From NCBI RefSeq assembly GCF_020858115.1, contig NZ_JACYMM010000010.1:1-64000 (forward strand): DNA of 64,000 nucleotides, read 5' to 3'. Positions 54,664 through 63,671 of this stretch are shown here, piece by piece. The notes under the pieces are model-generated. The model did no database searches, was not told where the DNA came from, and saw only the letters and a list, made by a program, of their open reading frames with translations. The DNA is from Janthinobacterium sp. FW305-129. Lineage in GTDB: Bacteria > Pseudomonadota > Gammaproteobacteria > Burkholderiales > Burkholderiaceae_D. A program made the position numbers and the translations under genes. Position 1 is the first letter of the stretch; each line of letters starts with the position of its first letter.

Positions 54664-55283
54664 ATTTGTCCGCCCGCCATCAGCAGCCGGGCTACCTCGG
54701 CTGCTGAATGCAGGCCCAGTTTTTCCATCGCGTTATGGCGGTGCACCTGCACCGTCTTGTCGCTGATACCCAGTTCGCGGGCGATGACTTTCGAGGCCTT
54801 GCCTTCGGCCATCAGCAGCGCCACTTCGCGCTCGCGCGCGGTGAGCCTGGCCAGCGCCGATTGCGCCGTATTCGCGCTGGCGGCGCTGCGGCTTTCTTCC
54901 ACGCTGCGGGCCACGGCCCGGCTGACGGCATCGAGCAGCACCTGATCCTTGCAGGGCTTTTCCAGGAAATCGCAGGCGCCCGCCTTCATCGTCTGCACGG
55001 CCATGGCCAGGTCGCCGTGGCCGCTGAGGAAAATCACGGGCAGCGATATGGCGTGTCCGGTCCTGTTATTCAACTCCTGCTGCAGTTCCAGCCCGCTCAT
55101 CAGCGGCATGCGCACGTCGAGCAGCAGGCAGCCCGGCACATGGCCATCGTAGCGCTGCAGGAAGTCGCGCGCCGATTCGAACGTCTGCACTTGCCAGCCG
55201 GCCGAATCGAACAGATAGGCCAGCGAGCGGCGCATGGCGGCGTCGTCGTCGACGACAAAGATGATCGCATCGCTTTCGTTCAT
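54660..55283 (-). CDS. ttrR: Response regulator TtrR
   Basis: The 207-residue FixJ/NarL-type regulator has a receiver with D56 (GCLLLDVRMPLMSGLELQQE) and Lys in FLEKPCKDQ. The LuxR-type helix-turn-helix is LTAREREVALLMAEGKASKV and ISDKTVQVHRHNAMEKLGL. With TtrS it should activate ttrBCA when tetrathionate is present. Its ATG overlaps the ttrS stop by four bases. Confidence 0.88.
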   Translation of the reverse strand: MNESDAIIFVVDDDAAMRRSLAYLFDSAGWQVQTFESARDFLQRYDGHVPGCLLLDVRMPLMSGLELQQELNNRTGHAISLPVIFLSGHGDLAMAVQTMKAGACDFLEKPCKDQVLLDAVSRAVARSVEESRSAASANTAQSALARLTAREREVALLMAEGKASKVIARELGISDKTVQVHRHNAMEKLGLHSAAEVARLLMAGGQI

Positions 55284-57073
55284 GGTGTTTCCTTATCTGC
55301 TTCCATATGCGTATCTTCGGGGAGGCGGAACCAGACCGTCAAGCCTGGCGCATCGGCGTTGGCATGGGCCGACAGGCTGCCGCCGAACGACTCGATGATG
55401 CTTTTGCTGAGCGACATGCCCAGCCCCAGGCCTTCGGCCTTGGTGGTAAAAAACGGTTCGAACAGGCGCGCCATTTGCGCCGCATCGAGGCCGCAGCCGG
55501 CGTCGCGCACGGCCACCGTGCAGGCGCCGTTCTCCCGGTGCAGCAACACGCCGATCGGGTGCTGCGGATGGTCGTTTTCCACCTGCGCGTCGAGCGCATT
55601 TTTCAATAAATTGAGCAGCACCTGCTGCACTTGCTGCGGGTCGGCCAGCACGCGCGGTGCCGCGCTGACCGCCTCGTGGCGCCAGCTGATGTTCGCTTGC
55701 GGATGGGCCGCGCGGAACAGCGATACCGCTTGCTCCACGGCGTCGGCCAGGGCGAAGGCCGTGCTGTGCGCGGGACGCTTTTGCGCCATCGCGCGGATGT
55801 GGCGGATGATGGCGCCGGCGCGCTCGCTTTGCGTGGCGATTTCCTGCGCGCCATCGAGCAGGGGCGCCGCATCGAGCCGCCCCGCCGTGATGCGGCGCGC
55901 CATGCCGCGCGCGAAATTGCCGATGGCCGCCAGCGGCTGGTTCAATTCGTGCGCGATGGCGCTGGCCATCTCGCCCAGGATGGCCAGGCGCGCCGTGTGG
56001 TCGAGCGTGGCCTGGCGCTGGCGCGCCTGTTCCTCCAGCGCGCGCTGCTGGTGCTGGGCCGCGCGCAATTGCTCCGTGCGCCGGCTGACCAGGTATTCCA
56101 CGCGCACCGTATGCACGGCCCAGGCCACCAGCAAGGCCAGTACCAGCAGCATCCAGCCCCAGTAGCGGCGCAGGGCCGTCTCGAACGTCAGCTTGTTCAA
56201 ATAGGCGTAGGGGCCGATGCGCAGTTCGCGGAACAGTTCATCGACGATCTGGTAATCGCTGGGCACCGTCCAGCTGTAGCCTTCGCTGGTGCGCGGCATG
56301 GCCAGCAGGGCCTGCGCCACTTTTTTCGCCAGCGCTGGCGGCGTCTGGCGCAGGGCCACGAAGGGCCAGTCCGGATACAGCCGCGATGAGCTGGCGCAGC
56401 GAAAACCGGGAATCGGGCGCGTGGTGATCACGCGCAGTTCCTCGGCCCGCACTTCGCCGCTTGCCACCATCTGTTCCAGCAAACAGGTGCGCACAATGCC
56501 GGCATCCATGTGGCCCGCGCGCACGGCCTCGACGATCTGCTGCGAGGGGAAACCGCTGTAGCGCAGGCTGGCAAAATCGTGCGTGGGATCGATGCCCGCT
56601 TCCTGCAGTTCGCGCGCGGCGATCTGGTAGCCGCCAAACGCATCGGGCGCCACCGCCATCACGTTCTTGCCCGCCAGGTCGGCCAGGTCGTGCAGCGGCG
56701 ACGCGCTGCGCACGACGATGGCCGAGCCGATGGCCTGGCGCGGCGAGTCCGTCCACGGCGACTCCAGCGTGGCGATGCGGCTGGCGCCGTCGCTGTGTTC
56801 GAGCGCCACGTAGTGGCCGCTGCTGGTGATGGCAAAGGCGATGGCCTGCGACTGCACGGCGCGCGTCAGGCCCGCCTGGTCGTAGTCGGCCAGGATGAAA
56901 CGGATGCCGGGAATGCTCGCCTGCAGGTGGCGCGTCACGTACGACCAGTCCTGCTGCACGGCGTCGCCGCCCTTGTAGGCCAGCACGCCGATACGCACTT
57001 CCGGCAGTTCGTCAGCTGCCTGCGCGCCGTGCAGACACAGCGCCGCCAGCGCGAACAGTAAAAAACGCAGCAC
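55280..57073 (-). CDS. ttrS: Tetrathionate sensor kinase TtrS
   Basis: The 597-residue kinase has a signal peptide (ending near AQA). A periplasmic PhnD-like substrate-binding domain follows (about residues 22-290; VRIGVLAYKGGDAVQQDW, VAPDAFGGYQIAARELQEAG), then one helix at 304-323. The kinase core has H375 (GEMASAIAHELNQPLAAIG), N-box LLNLLKNALDAQ and G-boxes RDAGCGL and GLGLGMSLSKSI. The start is a GTG at 57073 that shares one base with the mutY stop (TAGTG), suggesting coupling to mutY. Confidence 0.88.
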   Translation of the reverse strand: MLRFLLFALAALCLHGAQAADELPEVRIGVLAYKGGDAVQQDWSYVTRHLQASIPGIRFILADYDQAGLTRAVQSQAIAFAITSSGHYVALEHSDGASRIATLESPWTDSPRQAIGSAIVVRSASPLHDLADLAGKNVMAVAPDAFGGYQIAARELQEAGIDPTHDFASLRYSGFPSQQIVEAVRAGHMDAGIVRTCLLEQMVASGEVRAEELRVITTRPIPGFRCASSSRLYPDWPFVALRQTPPALAKKVAQALLAMPRTSEGYSWTVPSDYQIVDELFRELRIGPYAYLNKLTFETALRRYWGWMLLVLALLVAWAVHTVRVEYLVSRRTEQLRAAQHQQRALEEQARQRQATLDHTARLAILGEMASAIAHELNQPLAAIGNFARGMARRITAGRLDAAPLLDGAQEIATQSERAGAIIRHIRAMAQKRPAHSTAFALADAVEQAVSLFRAAHPQANISWRHEAVSAAPRVLADPQQVQQVLLNLLKNALDAQVENDHPQHPIGVLLHRENGACTVAVRDAGCGLDAAQMARLFEPFFTTKAEGLGLGMSLSKSIIESFGGSLSAHANADAPGLTVWFRLPEDTHMEADKETP

Positions 57074-58236
57074 TAGAACATGCTGCGCTGCGCCGAACGC
57101 GCATCGCCGAACAGATCCAGCAGCAGTTTCTTGATCGGTGCGGGCAGCGGCGCATCGGTGATCTTCGCACCGTCGTACCAGACGTGCGTCGCTTCCCCTG
57201 CCAGCGCCAGGCGGCGTGCCAGGGTGATGCGGCAGGGGACGATGTGCAGCTTGTAGTGGGTAAACACGTGCACGATGGGCAGCAAGCGCTCCTGCGTTTC
57301 GATTGCGCCGAACGGCGCCACGGCGCGCGCCAGCGCCTCCTGGCTTATCTCGCGCGGTGCGTCTTCATCTGCCAGCATATGGCCGTCGAGTTCGGGCAGC
57401 GACAGCAGGCCGCCCCAGATACCGGAACCGGGGCGTTGCTCCAGCAGCACCTGGCCGTCGTCGATGATAGCCAGCATGACGGCGTGTTTTTCCGGGCTGG
57501 TTTTCTTCGGTTTGCGTACTGGCAGATCCTTGGTGCGGCCGGTGGCGTAGGCCACGCAGCGCGGCTGCAGCGGGCAGCGGCCGCAATCGGGGCTGCTGCG
57601 CGTGCACAGGGTGGCGCCGAAGTCCATCAGGCCCTGCGTGTAGGCTTCGATACCGGTTTCAGGCAGCAGCGCCTCGGCGCGGCGCCACATGGCTTCCTCG
57701 ACCCGTTTTTCGCCGGGATAGGCATCGATGCCGAAGGTGCGCGCAAACACGCGCTTGACGTTGCCGTCCATGATGGCCGCCCGCGTGCCGCTGGAAAACG
57801 CGGAGATGGCGGCCGCCGTCGAGCGGCCGATGCCGGGCAGGTCGGCCAGTAGCAGCGGGTCGCTGGGGAACACGCCGTCATACTCGGCCACCACGCGCTG
57901 CGCGCACTTGTGCAGGTTGCGCGCCCGCGTGTAGTAACCGAGGCCGCTCCACTGCGCCATCACGTCTTCCACCGGCGCGCCAGCGAGGTCGCGCAGGGTG
58001 GGGAAGCGTTCGAGGAAGCGCGCGTAGTAGCCGAGTACGGCCGTCACCTGCGTTTGCTGCAGCATGATTTCGGACAGCCAGATCAGGTAGGCGTCGCGCG
58101 TGTTTTGCCACGGCAGCGCGTGGCGGCCATGCTGCTTTTGCCAGGCAATGACGGTGGCGGAAAAAGTCGGGTCGATATAGTCTTCCAGGGGTGCCGCGCC
58201 CGTGGCGGGCGAGAGCGGATGCAGCAGACGTTTCAT
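57073..58236 (-). CDS. mutY: Adenine DNA glycosylase MutY
   Basis: The 387-residue enzyme removes adenine mispaired with 8-oxoguanine. E56 (LSEIMLQQTQV) and D157 (AAIMDGNVKRVFARTFGI) are the catalytic residues, with LPGIGRSTAAAISAF as the HhH. The [4Fe-4S] ligands are C211, C218, C221 and C227. The C-terminal NUDIX-like domain (VLLEQRPGSGIWGGLLSLPE) reads 8-oxoG. ATG 58236 gives the family start; an upstream extension is not credible. It lies 34 bases after the dynamin-like gene. Confidence 0.95.
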   Translation of the reverse strand: MKRLLHPLSPATGAAPLEDYIDPTFSATVIAWQKQHGRHALPWQNTRDAYLIWLSEIMLQQTQVTAVLGYYARFLERFPTLRDLAGAPVEDVMAQWSGLGYYTRARNLHKCAQRVVAEYDGVFPSDPLLLADLPGIGRSTAAAISAFSSGTRAAIMDGNVKRVFARTFGIDAYPGEKRVEEAMWRRAEALLPETGIEAYTQGLMDFGATLCTRSSPDCGRCPLQPRCVAYATGRTKDLPVRKPKKTSPEKHAVMLAIIDDGQVLLEQRPGSGIWGGLLSLPELDGHMLADEDAPREISQEALARAVAPFGAIETQERLLPIVHVFTHYKLHIVPCRITLARRLALAGEATHVWYDGAKITDAPLPAPIKKLLLDLFGDARSAQRSMF

Positions 58237-58270
58237 GCAGGATTCCAGTGTTGTATTCAGTGCGTAGGGT

Positions 58271-60172
58271 TCATGCGGCGCTGGCTGCGCGCAAGGCGGC
58301 CAGCAATTGCGCCAGCTGCGCCTTGTCGCGTTCGAGCGCCGCCAGGCTGGCCTCGAAGCCGGCGATTTTCTGTTCCAGACTGCCCGTGGCGTCGTGGATG
58401 CGCTGGATCGAGGCAAAGCGCAGTTTCAGCTGTTCCTTGTACTCGACGATCTGCGCCTCGAGCGGCGCCATGATGACTTTCAGCCAGGCGCTGGCGTCGT
58501 CATTGGCGTTGGTGAAACTGCGGCGCACGCGCGAGGCGATGGTGTCGAAGAATTTTTCCATCAGCACGACCCGGCTGGTGGTCAGCAGGGTCGCCGTGCC
58601 GAACTGTTTATGGTAGACGGCTTCGATGTCGGCGATCTCCTGGCGGTAGCGGGCCAGCGAAAACGGCATCGGCAAGGCCAGTGCCAGGCCATGTTCGGAG
58701 GCGAATTTGCGGTACATCACGTTCATCATTTCCGTGATCTCGGCCGTCTTGCCTTCCGAGCGGTCGAGGTTCTGGCCGATGCGCTCGAAATACTGGCGCA
58801 CGGCTTCGCGCAGGCCCGTGAAAAAGCGGCTGCGCTGCATGGCGGCGCGCACGCCGTCGATATCGTCGCGCACGATGTCCATGCCCAGGCTCGTGTACAG
58901 CTCCGTCGACAGCCGGGTAAACACGGCGCGCGTCGCTTGCAGCTTGAACAGGCTGCTGTCGAATTCCTTCTTCTCGATGTCGATGCGCCGCATCATGTGC
59001 GCGATCACGCTCTGGTTCTTGCCGCGCAGGCTGTGCAGTTCGTGCAGCTGCTCGGCGATGCCGCGCGCGCGGGCCGCCGCCTGTACCTGCTGCGCCGCTT
59101 CGATGGCGTCCAGGTCGAACGCCAGCTGGCGCCGGATGATGTCCTTGCGCGCGGGGATCAGCTCCTCGAACAGGGCCGTCTCCAGCGCCTGCAGGCGGCT
59201 CTTTTCCAGCAGCGCCGCATCGTGGTTGATCTTGCCCACCAGGGCCTTCTGCGCCGAGACGGGAAACACCTGGCCCGCGTCCAGCGTCAGCAGATGCGCC
59301 ACGCTGGCCTGCTGGCGTTCGATCGCCTGCGCCACTTCGGCGTCGCCGCGCAATTCATCCCACATGCTGTCGATCTTGTTGAGCACCACCAGGCGTCCCG
59401 CGCCGGAGCCGATATGGTTGCGCCACACTTCGATGTCGCTGCGCGTGACGCCCGTGTCGGCCGCCAGGATAAACAGCACCGCGTGCGCATTCGGGATCAG
59501 GTTCAATGTCAGTTCCGGCTCCGTGCCGATGGCGTTCAGGCCGGGCGTGTCGAGGATGACGAGGCCCTGTTTCAGCAGCGGATGGGGGAAGTTGATGATG
59601 GCGTGGCGCCACATGGAGATTTCCACCTGGCCGTCCTCGTCGAGCATGGCGGGAGCGTCGGCGTCGCCGGCGTCGTACAGGCCGTAGCGCGCCGCTTCTT
59701 CCACGCTGACTTTTTTCGTCAGGCTGACCTGGCGGATGGCTTCCTGCATGTCGTCGCCCGCCTCGATGTTCAGGGGCAGGACGGTCCAGGCAGCGGGCAG
59801 CTCGCGGTAGTCGCTGGTCGACAGGTTCTGCGCGCGCGTCTCGATGGGCAGCAGCCGGATCGATGGCGGCCAGGCGGCGTCGTACAGCAGCTCGGTGGGG
59901 CACATGGTGGTGCGGCCCGCGCCCGAGGGCAGGATGCGCTGGCCATAGCCGGCAAAGAAGATGGCGTTGATCAGCTCGGATTTGCCGCGCGAGAATTCCG
60001 CCACGAAGGCGACGGATAAACGGTCATCGAGCAGGCGGGAGCCACAGCGGGCCAGACGCAGCGCGGAGGCGCCGTCGACCAGGCCCGCCGCGCCGGCGGC
60101 TTGCCGGTATGCCTGCAAGGCGGCCTGCACGTCCTGCCGCCATGCGCTGTATTGTTCCAGGTCTCTGACCAT
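58271..60172 (-). CDS. Dynamin-family GTPase
   Basis: The 633-residue protein has a dynamin-like G domain near its N-terminus: P-loop AEFSRGKSELINAI at about residue 57, switch I-type GRTTMCPTEL, G3 ILDTPGLNAIG and G4 VVLNKIDSM. It then continues as long helices with a predicted coiled coil at the end (EQKIAGFEASLAALERDKAQ). The first Gly of the P-loop consensus is Ala. No membrane helix is evident. Bacterial dynamins remodel or protect membranes in studied cases; the role here is unknown. It lies between fpg and mutY on the same strand. Confidence 0.85.
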   Translation of the reverse strand: MVRDLEQYSAWRQDVQAALQAYRQAAGAAGLVDGASALRLARCGSRLLDDRLSVAFVAEFSRGKSELINAIFFAGYGQRILPSGAGRTTMCPTELLYDAAWPPSIRLLPIETRAQNLSTSDYRELPAAWTVLPLNIEAGDDMQEAIRQVSLTKKVSVEEAARYGLYDAGDADAPAMLDEDGQVEISMWRHAIINFPHPLLKQGLVILDTPGLNAIGTEPELTLNLIPNAHAVLFILAADTGVTRSDIEVWRNHIGSGAGRLVVLNKIDSMWDELRGDAEVAQAIERQQASVAHLLTLDAGQVFPVSAQKALVGKINHDAALLEKSRLQALETALFEELIPARKDIIRRQLAFDLDAIEAAQQVQAAARARGIAEQLHELHSLRGKNQSVIAHMMRRIDIEKKEFDSSLFKLQATRAVFTRLSTELYTSLGMDIVRDDIDGVRAAMQRSRFFTGLREAVRQYFERIGQNLDRSEGKTAEITEMMNVMYRKFASEHGLALALPMPFSLARYRQEIADIEAVYHKQFGTATLLTTSRVVLMEKFFDTIASRVRRSFTNANDDASAWLKVIMAPLEAQIVEYKEQLKLRFASIQRIHDATGSLEQKIAGFEASLAALERDKAQLAQLLAALRAASAA

Positions 60173-60194
60173 CTGGCTCCCTCTGTGAGTGTGC

Positions 60195-61031
60195 TTACTT
60201 TTGACAATTCACGCAGTAAAACGTGGAACGCTGTCCCTGCACGATTTGCCGGACCGGCGCGCCGCAGACGCGGCAGGGTTTGCCCGCGCGGTTGTACGTG
60301 AAATACGTCTGCTGGAAGTAGCCGGACTGGCCGTTCACGCCGATGAAGTCGCGCAGGGTGCTGCCGCCTTGCACGATGGCTTCGGCCAGCACGTCGCGGA
60401 TCGCCTGCGCCAGTTTCTCATAGCGGGCCAGGCCGATGCGCCGTGCCGGCGTCTTCGGGTTGATCCCCGCGCGAAACAGGCTTTCGGAACAATAGATATT
60501 GCCCACGCCGACGACGATGTCGCCCGCCATCAGCACCTGCTTGATGTTGGTGCTCTTGTTGCGCGTTTTTTCGAACAGCAACTGGCCCGTGAAGCCGCCT
60601 TCCAGCGGTTCCGTGCCCAGGCCGCGCAGCAGCGCGTGGCCGTCCAGCGGGCCATCGGCCTCGTCGTGCCACAGCACGGCGCCGAAGCGGCGCGGATCCG
60701 TCATGCGCAGCACCTGGCTGCCGCCGTCCGCGTCCTCCACGACGAGGTCGAAATGGTCGTGCTTTTGCGCCTGCGTCCCCGTCGGCAGCACGCGCAAGTG
60801 GCCCGACATGCCCAGGTGGATGATCAGGGTGCCGTGGCGGAAGTGGATCAGCAGGTATTTGCCGCGCCGCCCCGTCAGGCCGATGGTTTGCCCCGACAAT
60901 TGTTCGCCCAGGGCAGGGGGGAAGGGCCAGCGCAGGCCGTCGCGGCGCAGCACGACGGAGCGCACGGCGCGCCCTTCGAGGTGGGGCGCGACACCGCGCC
61001 GTGTGACTTCGACTTCTGGCAATTCTGGCAT
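60195..61031 (-). CDS. mutM: Formamidopyrimidine-DNA glycosylase Fpg/MutM
   Basis: The 278-residue enzyme excises 8-oxoguanine. It starts MPELPEVEVTRRGVAPHLEG, in which Pro2 is the catalytic nucleophile and Glu3 is needed for lyase action. It has GVGNIYCSESLFRAGINP and the C-terminal zinc finger CRVCGAPV with CVNC. ATG 61031 is chosen because it puts Pro at position 2; an upstream in-frame start would bury the nucleophile. It is divergent from the TPR gene. Confidence 0.96.
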   Translation of the reverse strand: MPELPEVEVTRRGVAPHLEGRAVRSVVLRRDGLRWPFPPALGEQLSGQTIGLTGRRGKYLLIHFRHGTLIIHLGMSGHLRVLPTGTQAQKHDHFDLVVEDADGGSQVLRMTDPRRFGAVLWHDEADGPLDGHALLRGLGTEPLEGGFTGQLLFEKTRNKSTNIKQVLMAGDIVVGVGNIYCSESLFRAGINPKTPARRIGLARYEKLAQAIRDVLAEAIVQGGSTLRDFIGVNGQSGYFQQTYFTYNRAGKPCRVCGAPVRQIVQGQRSTFYCVNCQK

Positions 61032-61198
61032 AGGGCTCGAATGGTGGAAAACCGGGTAAAAAACAGGCGGCTTGCGGGCCGAGGGCTGGCTCTGGCATGC
61101 CACGCCGACGCGACGTATATATTTCGTTACATACGTGAAGTACGCGATAGCCGCGTTGGGCGTAGAATCAAACTTTGCCGTTTAGCCAGGATCAGCCT

Positions 61199-62959
61199 TT
61201 GAAAAACGCTTTCGCCATTGTAACCTTGTCCGCCCTGATGGCCACGCATGCCATGGCGCAGACGCCTGTTGCCCCTGCCGATGCCGCGGCCAGCCCTTCT
61301 GCGGCCGCGCCCGCCGCGCCGCAGGAGCCGGACGGCTTGCCCAAGGTCGAGTTGAGCAGCGATTTGCTGTACAAGCTGACGAAGGCTGAAATGGAATTCA
61401 AGAGCGGCCAGTGGCAAGGGCCGTACGTGACGATGATGGTGGCGGCGCAGCAGACGCGCGATCCACGCCTGGCGCGGCGCGCTTCCGAAATGGCACTGGC
61501 CGCCAAGCAGGGCGGCGAGGCGCTGGCGGCCATCCGCCTGTGGCGCGAGCTGGCGCCCGACTCGGACGAGGCGACGCAGTTCTTCCTCGGTTTCGTCGTC
61601 CTGACGGACAAGATCGAGGAAGCGGAACCGATTTTTGCCGAACGCCTGGCCAATGCGCCGCAAGGCGCACGGGGCGTGGCCCTCTTCCAGATGCAGCAGA
61701 TTTTGTCGCGCTCGAATGACAAGCTGTACGCCTATTCGATGCTGACGCGCCTGGTGCAGCCTTACCTGGACATGTTCGAAGCGCACCTGGTGCTGGCGCA
61801 GGGCGCCTTGTCGCTCGGCGAGCGTGACCGCGCCATCGGCGAGGCGAACAAGGCGCTGGCGATCAAGCCCAACTCCGAGCTGGCCGCGCTGACACTGGCG
61901 CAGGTGACGGGCGAGCCCGAGGCGGCGGGCAAGGTGCTGGCCGCTTTCCTGCAAAAGAATCCGGACGCCGTCGAAGTGCGCGGCGCATACGCGCGCCTGC
62001 TGGTCGAACAAAAACAGCTGGAGCCGGCGCGCGAGCAGTTCCAGCTGCTGCTGAAAAGCGCGCCCGATAACGTGGGCGCCCTGTACGCGCTCGGCATCGT
62101 GGCGCTGCAACTGGAAGACACCAAGGGCGCGGAGCAGTATTTCAAGCGCTTCCTGGCCGTGCTCGACAAATCCCCTGGCGACACGCGCGATCCATTCAAG
62201 GCCCTGATGATTTTGTCGCAGATCGCCGAGACGCGCGGCGACACGGCCGGCGCCATCGCCTGGCTGGACAAGGTCGACAACAGCGCATCAAGCGGTTATG
62301 TCGAGGCGCGCTTGCGGCGCGCCCAGCTGATCGCCCGTGGCGGCAATCTCGATGCGGCGCGCAAGGCGCTGACGGAAATCGAAACGGATGATCCGGCAAG
62401 CCAGGCGCAGGTGCTGCTGGTCGACGCGCAGTTCCTGCGCGACGCTGGCTACGTGCAAAGCGCGTACACGGTGCTGGAAAACGCCTTGCTGCGCTTCCCC
62501 GACAATCCGGAGCTGCTGTACGACTATGCCTTGCTGGCCGAGCGTCTCGACAAGCTGGACCTGATGGAGGCCAGCCTGCGCCGCGTGATGGCGCTGGCGC
62601 CCGACAACCAGCATGCCTATAACGCCCTGGGCTACTCGCTGGCCGAACGGGGCATCCGCCTGCAGGAAGCCCATGCGCTGATCGAAAAAGCCTTGCGGAT
62701 GGCGCCGGGCGACCCTTTCATCATGGACAGCATGGGCTGGGTGCAGTTCCGCATGGGCAACCTGGCCGCCGCGGAAAATGCGCTGCGCCGCGCCTATGCC
62801 GTGCGCAGCGATCCGGAAATCGCAGTCCACCTGGGCGAAGTGCTGTGGCAGAAGGGCGACAAGGCCGAAGCGCAAAAGCTGTGGCGCGAGGCGCAAGGCA
62901 AGGACCCGAAAAACGATGCGCTGAAAAGCACGCTGGCGCGCCTGAATGTCAGTCTGTGA
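61199..62959 (+). CDS. Periplasmic TPR-repeat protein
   Basis: The 586-residue protein has a signal peptide (MKNAFAIVTLSALMATHAMA) and many tetratricopeptide repeats through the rest, such as AIGEANKALAIKPNSELAAL, YNALGYSLAERGIRLQEAHA and DSMGWVQFRMGNLAAAENAL. TPR arrays bind proteins. The start is placed at TTG 61199, with AGGAT eight bases upstream; a TTG at 61175 would add eight residues. It lies between fpg and lolB, its common place in betaproteobacteria, hinting at an outer-membrane or lipoprotein role. Confidence 0.85.
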   Translation: MKNAFAIVTLSALMATHAMAQTPVAPADAAASPSAAAPAAPQEPDGLPKVELSSDLLYKLTKAEMEFKSGQWQGPYVTMMVAAQQTRDPRLARRASEMALAAKQGGEALAAIRLWRELAPDSDEATQFFLGFVVLTDKIEEAEPIFAERLANAPQGARGVALFQMQQILSRSNDKLYAYSMLTRLVQPYLDMFEAHLVLAQGALSLGERDRAIGEANKALAIKPNSELAALTLAQVTGEPEAAGKVLAAFLQKNPDAVEVRGAYARLLVEQKQLEPAREQFQLLLKSAPDNVGALYALGIVALQLEDTKGAEQYFKRFLAVLDKSPGDTRDPFKALMILSQIAETRGDTAGAIAWLDKVDNSASSGYVEARLRRAQLIARGGNLDAARKALTEIETDDPASQAQVLLVDAQFLRDAGYVQSAYTVLENALLRFPDNPELLYDYALLAERLDKLDLMEASLRRVMALAPDNQHAYNALGYSLAERGIRLQEAHALIEKALRMAPGDPFIMDSMGWVQFRMGNLAAAENALRRAYAVRSDPEIAVHLGEVLWQKGDKAEAQKLWREAQGKDPKNDALKSTLARLNVSL

Positions 62960-62982
62960 TTGAATCGATTAACTCAACTATA

Positions 62983-63010
62983 AAAAACCAGCGCCATAGC
63001 GCTGGTTTTT
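62983..63010 (+). terminator. Intrinsic terminator after the TPR gene
   Basis: AAAAACCAGCGC (62983-62994), CATA and GCGCTGGTTTTT (62999-63010) form a 12-bp perfect stem with a T-rich end. It ends only 11 bases before the lolB ATG, so it could also limit lolB expression. Confidence 0.7.
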
Positions 63011-63020
63011 CCTTGTGCCC

Positions 63021-63671
63021 ATGTTAAAAAAACTTCTCCCCCTGGCTCTCGTCTGCCTGTCCCTCTCGGCATGCTCGACCCTGAGCTCCCCATCCTCATC
63101 CGGCGCCGCGCCATCCGCTACTACCGTCGCGCCTTACCGCGAACAGGTGGAGCTGACGGGCCGCCTGAACGTCGTGTACCAGAAGGATGACAAGCCCGAA
63201 TCGGCCACCGTCAATTTCAACTGGCAGCAGACGGCGCAGCGCACGGACGTGACCCTGTATACGCCCGTCGGCAGCACGCTGGCGACGATCGCCGTCACGC
63301 CGCAAGAGGCCGTGCTGACGCAGAGCGGCAAGGCGCCGCGCAGCGCGCCCGACGTCGATACCCTGAGCGCACAGCTGCTGGGCTGGTCCTTGCCCGTGTC
63401 GGGCTTGCGCGACTGGCTGCAAGGCTATGCCGTGGGCGCCGATGGCAAGCGTTTCATCGCTTCGCCGGCCAACGACAGCGTGACGACCAAAGATGGCTGG
63501 CGCTTGCGCTATGTGTCGTGGCAAGAAATAGGGCAAAATGCGGCCGACAATACACCGGGCGCCTTGCCCCAACCGCGGCGTATCGATGCCGAACGCAATG
63601 CCAGCGCGCAGGCCGATGCCGTCTCGCTGCGCATCGTGCTCGATCCCGCCCCATCGGCTCAAGCACAATGA
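63021..63671 (+). CDS. lolB: Outer membrane lipoprotein LolB
   Basis: The 216-residue protein receives lipoproteins from LolA and inserts them into the outer membrane. It has a lipoprotein signal ([18 protein letters not shown], lipobox SLSAC). The LolB fold segments are [40 protein letters not shown] and [19 protein letters not shown] 63021 is preferred over an in-frame GTG at 63015; neither has a good Shine-Dalgarno site because a terminator stem lies there. The stop overlaps ispE (ATGA). Confidence 0.92.
   Translation: MLKKLLPLALVCLSLSACSTLSSPSSSGAAPSATTVAPYREQVELTGRLNVVYQKDDKPESATVNFNWQQTAQRTDVTLYTPVGSTLATIAVTPQEAVLTQSGKAPRSAPDVDTLSAQLLGWSLPVSGLRDWLQGYAVGADGKRFIASPANDSVTTKDGWRLRYVSWQEIGQNAADNTPGALPQPRRIDAERNASAQADAVSLRIVLDPAPSAQAQ

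Noticed and set aside
58307-60019. 570-residue plus-strand open frame
   Set aside because: It is opposite the dynamin-like gene, which has intact G motifs, and it shows only low-complexity shadow composition.
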